Positions 56,899 through 64,000 of a DNA stretch of 64,000 nucleotides are shown here, one piece after another. Each line of letters opens with the position of its first letter. The first letter of the stretch is position 1. Source of the DNA: Nelumbo lutea (Eukaryota > Streptophyta > Magnoliopsida > Proteales > Nelumbonaceae). Under the pieces are notes generated by a model that worked only from the letters and a program-made list of their open reading frames with translations, had not been told where the DNA came from and ran no database searches. The position numbers and the translations under genes are program-made. The stretch spans positions 61,740,727 through 61,804,726 of the forward strand of contig JAKGHH010000007.1 in NCBI GenBank assembly GCA_022828595.1, read 5' to 3'.

Positions 56899-57779
56899 CA
56901 TGCCTAGTGTACGCTGTTTTGTTATCTAGATAGGACTGTAAATGGACTTTGAAAATCTGATACCCAATCCGATTATTTTGGAATCAGATCCTGGAACCTA
57001 CAGCAATTTAATAACCATATTTGGATTTGGCTCCATCTAATCCAATTGAAATCCGATTTTGATTCAAATTTATTCTTTATATTTATATGAATTTATTATA
57101 TGTATAAATTAAAAAAATACTTAAATTTGTAAAGCTCTTAATTTTAATTAATTTTAAAGAAAAATAAAGTGGATTCGGATTTCGGATGAGATTTGGTTTT
57201 GAAGTTTCATGTGAAATGCGATCGGATTCGGTCTAAATCGAACCCAATATTGGTAGATTCAAACAGTTCATAGACTCAGTCCAACTTTTTCCACATCAGC
57301 CGTTTACTTGTATACTCGCACATAATCTTGTACTATTTTAGTTTATCACATTTTTTCTTCATTCCATTCTACAACCAACCATACTTACGAGGGTGGAGTT
57401 CACATTTGCGTGTCCCACAGCAGGCACCTCATGTGCATTGAAGACATCATCTTTTATACTTGTCATTGGGAGATATTTCTATACATAATTGGCATTTTCT
57501 ATAAACCATAACTCTCTTAATACTGTCCAAATAAACCATTGCAGCCGCACATTGGAAATATATGTGAAGATGTTCCCAATCTACGGTTAAAATGAATGAT
57601 TGGGACATTATTGAGACTATGTATTGGTGGCTGATCTGAACTCCGATTAAGGTAGGTAGAGCGCTTATTAAAGTTTGACACAGTCCAGGCCCACCGCAAT
57701 GACGAGTTTTCAACTTGCACCTTTAATGCTCAGTTTGAAATTGAAGGAGTATAGATACAAATATGTATAATGCAAATAT
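56899..57779. other. Non-coding stretch with hAT-like words
   Basis: AGGACTGTAAATGGACTTTG (56932) and repeated CCAATCCGATT/CGGATTCGG words to 57250 suggest another decayed hAT-like element. 57729-57780 holds a damaged half of the 43361-type MITE. Minus-strand frames at 57447-57720 show no domain. Confidence 0.4.
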
Positions 57780-58303
57780 ATATAAAATACAAGTTAGAAT
57801 TTATAAGCAACCCTGCGACCACAATAGTCAAATCAACCACTCCCTTGATTAGATTGCAAAAATGGATAGTGTGGGTGTGCATCACCTCAAATTTGCCCCA
57901 TTAGAGACCTCTGTAACCAGTGCTTGGATCTAAAAAAATCAAAATATTGGTGTCATATTTTTTATTATGACCACAGGCCCAAATATGTCATTTCTTGATA
58001 TATTTACATGATTAGAGTTCAGCTACTGCTCATTCATCATGATTGACAGTATGTTAAATCCAGATTTAAACCAATTATGATAAATCAACGATTCATTTTT
58101 TATGTTTAACAAAGAAGTAATACTATTGATTCATTTTTTTATATCATAATCTTAGAATATCTAGAGAGAGAGACAGAGAGAAAGATAGAACTATAACAGA
58201 ACGATGCACGACGATATAATGTAACTGGTAAATTTATTATTTATGCTATTATCTGATAGCTAGCTAGAGAGATGAGGAAAAAGACATGAGGAAAGCAGAA
58301 TTA

Positions 58304-58731
58304 TCATGGAAATGGCTGAGCCTGGGGTGAAGGCGGTGGGCAAAGTTGGATACAATCATTTTTGTTGATCCAACATGTTCCACGGGGATCTGTTACGCAG
58401 CACCAGCATTTTTCGTTATTAGGTTTACATTGCATTGGAATACAAGGCGGAATGTTTAGCTTTATACCACCCTTATTCATCTCCATGGGATCCATTCTCC
58501 AAATTTCCTCCTTTTTTTGCCATCTTTTCTACCTGTTTCCGGTTCACCACACAACAGTAATGTAAGAATGATGTTGAAGATAAAGAACTCAATTAATAGA
58601 AAAAAAAAGAAATAGATTAGAAATAGATGAAAGACCATATGCAAGAGCTTGGACTTACACTCATAAAGCGCAGAAAGACTTAGGAGAACAAAGAAAACGA
58701 AGAACATAACATTGAACTTGGGAGTTGCCAT
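58304..58731 (-). pseudogene. ESF1/MEG-like peptide gene with one-base frameshift
   Basis: Exon 1 (58659-58731) encodes the same signal peptide as the intact gene with Leu to Phe at residue 10. The splice sites are conserved (donor at 58658/58659; exon 2 begins at 58532). In exon 2 the A/G-rich stretch after the fourth new codon is one base shorter than in the intact gene (near 58510-58522). The spliced frame therefore ends early (…RRKFGEWIPWR and stop) before any of the eight Cys. The Cys-rich part (58304-58495) is itself unbroken and identical in Cys pattern. The TATA box is kept at 58775-58782. It is probably a recent pseudogene, unless an alternative acceptor restores phase. Confidence 0.75.
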
Positions 58732-59071
58732 GGATGAATATAATTTGCAGTGAAAAGTGTGATCTAGGATGGACTTTATATAACACGCATTTGAACATCT
58801 ATGAGACAAGGCCAATTTAATTTAGCTGTAATCCACCAAATATCTCAAAAATTAAAATCTTGATTCTATGTGATCTTATAAATAATGAATTGGATTCTTT
58901 TCTTAGTGAAGCTTGTGAGCTTGCTTAATTGCATTGCTGCAAATACATGACAGTGAGGTGGGAAGCAAGATGCGATCCACAATTCATGTAAGATAATTAA
59001 GATCAGAGGAAGGTGGTATGAATTTTACATCAGTTTTTTGGATGCAAAATTTGCACTGCCAATGAGACAAA

Positions 59072-59331
59072 GTCTGTGTTTGGTTGCAATGCAAATAAAT
59101 TTGCACTGATGCAAAATTATGGTAAATTATGGTAATGTAAATTTTGAAATATTTTTGTTTTAAATTTCAGTTTATCTTGTTTGATTGCAGTACAAATGAA
59201 GTAAATCAAAACCTGAAGTAGAATAAAGCAAGACCCATAACAAAATTAAACAAGAATTTGCATATTTTTCATTTGCATTCCCATGCATTTGTTTTAGTGC
59301 AAATAAAATTACACTGCAATCAAACACAGCC
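59072..59331. mobile_element. MITE, block B copy of 24108-24372
   Basis: It starts GTCTGTGTTTGGTTGCAATG and ends GCAATCAAACACAGCC. It lacks about 20 bp (GTGTAAATTATTTGTGTG region) present in block A. Confidence 0.6.
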
Positions 59332-59930
59332 AAAAGTTTACATTAAATAGCAATATCAAATTAAACTAGGAGACAAATTTATATTTAGTTCAGATTCGTA
59401 TTGCAAACAAATAGCCTTAAGGAAAAATTTTCAACTCGCAAATATAAAGCTGATGACATCCCCTATTTAATGCACATAAAATATTTTAAATAAAGAATCA
59501 AAGTATAGAATATTAATACATATTAGAGGAGATCTCATTGATATTATTACAGATATTTGGAAAACTAAAAGATTGGAAGAAGTTTCATTTCCATTTACCT
59601 TTTTATTGTTTCGCCAACCCACTTTTACTTTTAACATTAGTTGGATTATAAAGATATGCTTTGGTGAAAAAATAGAAAAATCAACAGTTGAAGGACAGGG
59701 CTGTCCTCCCACCTCAGCCTCTTTGAATCGGTTATCCAGAGCACCTTGTCAATATTATCATCCTTTGACTTCTTAGGGAGTTAAGACAGTTGTCAATATG
59801 CAGTTGAATTAGTTTGGTTGAACCAAAGCTACCCTCCCAAACCAGTCCTTCGTATCCACATTTTTTTTCTCGTAGAAAATTAACATTATAAGTAAAGTAT
59901 TCACATGAAGAAGGGTCTCATAATCTTGTT

Positions 59931-59938
<8 letters not shown>

Positions 59939-59970
<32 letters not shown>
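59939..59970. repeat. (TA)n microsatellite
   Basis: The AT run is at least 30 bp long. The block A counterpart near 26390 is a T-run instead. A second run lies at 60457-60482. Confidence 0.85.
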
Positions 59971-59974
<4 letters not shown>

Positions 59975-60076
59975 TTTTAAGAATGTATATATTAATAACA
60001 TGTATCAACATGGGATGAGATTAATTTTATGGATGAGATAAAAGCTGTGTAACCAATAATAGTGATCTTTCACAAG

Positions 60077-60452
60077 TAGGAATGGCAACCGGGTGGGGAG
60101 CATTTTCCAATCCCCGTCTTCGTGAAAATTCTCATCCCTGTGCCCATCCTCATTCCCGCTAACAGAGATAAGGTTATCCCCATCCCCATTCCACAGGGAT
60201 TTCCACTTAGGAATGGCAACAAGGCAGGGATCATATTCCCTGTCCCACCCCCGGTTCTAAAATTAACCCCCATCCCCGTTCATGATCCTTGATAGGGATA
60301 AAATTTGTCCTCCATCCCCAATCCCCGATGGGGATGGGTTTCTCGTGGGGACCCAAATCCCCAAACTTCTTCTAGATAATAGAATTTGTTTTGAAAAATA
60401 AATTTACTTAAAATAAAAAATTTAAATTATAAATAATGTTTTAAATATGTTT

Positions 60453-60487
<35 letters not shown>

Positions 60488-60719
60488 CTATAAATAATAC
60501 AAATAATATATATTTAATATAAATAACATTTAAATATGTATAAATATAATTGGGGTCGGAGACCTTAATTCCCATCCCAGACCCCAAACCCGGTTGGGGA
60601 TTCCTATTTATCCCCATCCCCATCCCCAACCCACCAAAACAATCTCCATCCCTGACCCCATTGGGCCGGGTAAGTTGGGTACCCGTTAGGGATGGGGAAA
60701 ATTGCCATGTCTATCCCTA
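60077..60719. mobile_element. CCCCAT-rich hAT-like element, complete copy
   Basis: It begins TAGGAATGGCAACCGGG and ends AAATTGCCATGTCTATCCCTA, imperfect inverted termini. Many GGGGATGGGG words occur on both strands. No transposase is seen. No clear 8-bp flank duplication is seen. Confidence 0.55.
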
Positions 60720-61199
60720 ATCCCTGTGATTATTTATAATGTCAATCATTTTGTTTTTGTTTTTTATTTTTTTAAATATAAAAATAAAATAATTAAAAAT
60801 TATAACCATATTGGAACAAACATATTCAACAATATTATTTCTAAAAATATTAACATATAGACACATATATACATATATAAATGTACATATGTGTACGTAT
60901 ATACATATATTAGCGGGGATCCCATAAAGCAGAGAGCTCTCTCCCCATCCTCACCCCAATCCAGCTATGAGGATGAAAATTTCCCCATCCCAATCTTCGT
61001 GGGAGAAGACCATCTTCACCCCCACACCATTCGGGGTGGATCCCCACGAGGATCAGGGAAATGGGGAAAATTGCCATCACTATTCACAAAAGCTATAAAG
61101 TATATATGGCCCACAACTCAATCTCTCACTTTGCATTCATGTAGAGGTGTGACATGGGCCAGGCCAAACTAGCACAGCCCGCTAGCACAGACCACGCTA
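60720..61199. other. Repeat patchwork
   Basis: An AT-rich stretch is followed by another CCCCATCC fragment (60930-61080) and by the left end of the 20768-type hAT-like element (TAGAGGTGTGACATGGG at 61143). No gene is seen. Confidence 0.5.
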
Positions 61200-63183
61200 G
61201 TCAGTTTAAAACATGCCAAAACTCTAAGAAACCAAATTTTAGCCCAAATGCCCATAAATCAACCGTTAGATCTACATGATTCCCTTTCAATGGTCTTGAT
61301 TATGCTACATCACCATACTTGATCCCCAATCAAACTCCATAACATGAAGCCAAATCATCAAACAACCAATCGTACAAAATTTCAACCCTAAATTATTGGA
61401 TTTTGACAATCATGCATCAGAGATTCTATTTCGACATCTATAACACTACGACACTCCTCGAACCAAAACCCACGATCTGTACATACCTAACATAATCAAA
61501 TCCTTCCAACAGCCTCATAATCGAAATACGTACCTACCCACCAAATTTTATCCCAAAATTTCCTTGTTTGACCCAACATTAAGCTTTGATTTTGTTATAA
61601 CGAATCTAATTGATCAAAAGCTCACCTGTCACGAATCTCCATTATCCAAGCCTTATTTGACCAACCAAACCATGCCATTATGTTCATTAGTCCAAATAAC
61701 CCCAACACAACAAATTTCATGACCAAACACCTCCATTTGACCATTGAAAAAGTAAGATTTTGCTTTGGGCACTCTCATTGATTGAAAAAGCATAAGCTAA
61801 GACCATGATCTGAACTAAAAAATCAATCTACACCTTTGATCAAATATCCATCACTTCCATTTGATTTAAGTTGTTCAAAAGTGTCAATCCACCAAATTTC
61901 ATCCCAAAATTCCCCTTTTTGACCCTTTATCAAACAAAGATTCTATTTCTATAAATATCATTGACTCGAATTTGTCAGCCATAGATCTCAATCATCCTGA
62001 GCATATTTGACCAATTAGACATCACCACTGTGTTAAAAAACCTAAAAATCCCCAGCACATCAAATTTCATGATTAGATTCATCAGTTTGGCTGTTAAATT
62101 AGAAAGATTTCATTTCGACGCACTAGATTAAATTGCCACATCATCTCATCTGTCCCAACTTGAAGTCCCAAAAGGGTGATAGATGATGCCAAACCCATTC
62201 TTGACACATTAGAATACTTGGACCAATGAAATAGAGGCTAATAGATCCAAAAAACCCCAAAACTCAAATTTAGGTTTTTTGTCACTGTTAGCCCCAAATA
62301 CGGAGATGCAACGTCTGACACACCCCAAACTCCCATTAGAAACACAAAACCCATGAAAGCCACCCTTAAATCAAAGAAAATGTTTCAGACCAGATGCTCT
62401 TCCCTTTCTTTATAAATACTAATCTAATTTGACCTCAAGGGGGGGGACTAGGGGAGAGAAGAGGGAGATAAGGTGGAAACCTAAGGGAGGCTCCCAGTGA
62501 GAAAGAGGGAGGAAGAGAGTAGTTTCCTAATTTTGGTGATACACTCATTCTACTTGTAATCCCAAAATCTCTAAAGCCAAGCTCAAGCCTCATCTCCTGT
62601 CTTCCAAACTTAACATCAGAAACGCTCAGCTCAACTCCTGCTATACTCAAGTTTCATTTAAATTCCTCCTAATTGCTAGAAAACTTTTGACAATGTACAT
62701 ATAATAAGTAAGTTTCTTTTAGTTTTTCTGGGTTGTTAGATATTCTGAAATGTTGGGAGAACCATCATTTGCAATTTCTTATTGATTGAGAATAAAGGCA
62801 GAGAGGTGACGGTCTTAGGGAGATTAGTGCCTAAGACCCAATAACATCACCTCAAAATTAGTCTTAGGAGAAGTTGAAAATGTGTTCCTCCAGATTTAAA
62901 AAATTCTTGTAATCATTTTTGTTTTGCTCCAAAAGAAGTTGAGCCTGAACAACTCCCATATTGGGTTGCTACAACAGTTTGGAGAGAATGGTGCCTAATA
63001 CCTTCCCTCTCCTAATCCTTGGGATCCAAAATCTCTTGGTTATGTGCCTTTTCCATGGAGGACTGAGTCACTATCAAAGACTTAAATTGAGTTTTTAAAT
63101 CTAAAAATAATGGCCCATTTCCTCTAAAAAATTGGTGGTGACTCCATCTCTTCGAGTAGGCCATGAGCCACCCGGAGCTCACA
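61200..63183 (+). mobile_element. Long gypsy LTR, Ogre-like (left edge approximate)
   Basis: The right edge is GAGCTCACA at 63183, followed after two bases by a primer site. 61750-62950 aligns with 26997-28360. Internal segments around 61640-61740 and 61985-62085 resemble each other (a TATTTGACCAA...AAATTTCATGA...CAT pattern), hinting at an ancient internal duplication. I see no coding region. Confidence 0.6.
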
Positions 63184-63185
63184 GA

Positions 63186-63203
63186 TGGCGACACCACTGG
63201 GAA
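63186..63203 (+). promoter_or_regulatory. Primer-binding site, tRNA-Arg type
   Basis: TGGCGACACCACTGGGAA resembles TGGCGACTCCGCTGGGGA, the complement of the 3' end of plant tRNA-Arg(ACG) reported for Ogre elements. There are three mismatches. Confidence 0.6.
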
Positions 63204-64000
63204 AAACTAGAACCATTACTAGGTGTTGTTTAGACTTAGTTTCATTCTTTTATTTTGTTGGTAAGTTTAAGATTTGCTGGATTTCAATTCAAAATCGCAC
63301 CTCAAGAAGGTGGGGCATGATAAAATTTTCCAATGCAATTCAAAACCACATTTTAACATTCTTTAGTGTGGCTGACCTCCTCCTTGTATGCCCAAAACCA
63401 TCATTCGGCCAACTCGCACCTAAAGCTTCACCCAAAACTATACTTTTGTCAAAATCACAACTAGAGTCTCACCTAAAACACTTCTCCGAAATCAGACCTC
63501 ATTTCATCTCTATCATAGCTTAAAAGTGCAAAACCATACCTTTCCTTAGTTTCGTCGCACTTCAAGAATCCAAAAAGAACCTTCCTAGAAGCTCATCACA
63601 ACTCAGTTCAATCTTATCATAACCTAGAAGCCCAGAATCACAATGTAGTTCAATCTCATCACAATCTAGAAGTTCATTGAAACTCAATTCAATCTCTTAA
63701 CCCAGAAGTTCATTACAACTCAGTTCAATCTCATTGCAACTCAATTTAATCTCATTGCAACCTAGAAGCTCAAAATTGCAACTTAGTTCAATCTCATTGC
63801 GACCCAGAAGCTCATCGCAACTCAGTTTAATCTCATCATAACCCAAAAGCTCAAAATCACAACTCAGTTCAATCTCATTGCAACTTAGTTCAATCTCATC
63901 ACAACTCAGAAGTTGCTCATCGCACATTGGAACATACCCGTCGCACTGTATTTCAGTTTTTTCACACCTCATTACACCCATCTATCCCTTCCCGCGCCCT
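63204..64000 (+). other. Leader of the Ogre-like element, runs off the window
   Basis: Short frames only, including a 112-aa frame at 63185-63523 without a recognisable domain. It holds the minisatellite at 63597-63930. Confidence 0.45.
63597..63930. repeat. Minisatellite of about 38-40-bp units with a 20-bp sub-repeat
   Basis: Units are built from AACTCAGTTCAATCTCATCG and CAACCCAGAAGCTCAT-type words, about ten irregular copies. On the minus strand this leaves a 94-aa open frame (63697-63981) of repeated CDEIELSCNEIEL-like blocks. Confidence 0.85.

Larger units (their letters stand above)
57780..62950. repeat. Block B of the segmental duplication (partner 22640-28360)
   Basis: It shares the order 3' flank, ESF1-like gene, promoter, MITE, spacer, hAT-like element and gypsy LTR with block A. 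It lacks the 24990-26040 insertion of block A. It has an extra stretch at 60720-61200 and a longer LTR. Confidence 0.8.

Overview
This is a plant nuclear window. It has spliced, lineage-specific genes, no bacterial-style operons, and dense nests of plant-type LTR retrotransposons (Ty3/gypsy Tat, Athila and Ogre-like; Ty1/copia) and short hAT-like or TTA-target MITEs. A repeat-rich angiosperm, perhaps woody, fits best. I cannot name the species. Only two kinds of host gene are credible: small secreted cysteine-rich peptide genes of the ESF1/MEG type (one intact copy, three damaged) and one short stand-alone PGG-domain membrane protein. No rRNA, tRNA or CRISPR array was recognised.

Layout. 1-20198 is one nest. 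The outer layer is a decayed Tat-lineage gypsy element: gag end, protease, RT, RNase H and integrase on the + strand, followed by the antisense ORF typical of Tat elements. A copia-type LTR (5426-7366) has split its 3' part. A young Athila element (8500-19845; 1.6-kb LTRs, CTCCA target duplication, tRNA-Asp-type primer site) has split the antisense ORF, whose frame resumes on the far side. 20199-21701 holds copia scraps and hAT-like elements.

22640-28360 (block A) and 57780-62950 (block B) are diverged direct copies of one segment. It carries an ESF1-like gene, a MITE, a CCCCAT-rich hAT-like element and a long gypsy LTR. Block A has the intact peptide gene (23355-23784, minus strand, two exons). 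The block B copy (58304-58731) has a one-base frameshift. A 60-bp 3' scrap lies at 25813-25872, and an exon-2-only copy at 34745-34950.

Between the blocks, two members of one copia family face each other (28361-34678 on +, 36284-42933 on -). Both are truncated and riddled with stops. They bracket the exon-2-only peptide copy and a third, unrelated copia gag fragment.

42934-51005 surrounds the PGG-domain gene (50158-50601). Its upstream region recurs in at least four decayed pieces, which suggests a former local gene family. A gypsy LTR with a 40-bp minisatellite lies among them. 53265-56898 is an hAT-like shell holding a second, truncated Tat element (LTR, primer site, broken gag). The window ends in an Ogre-like LTR, its tRNA-Arg-type primer site, and a minisatellite in the element's leader.

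The genes do not form a pathway. The architecture is that of repeat-driven duplication and decay around two small gene families.
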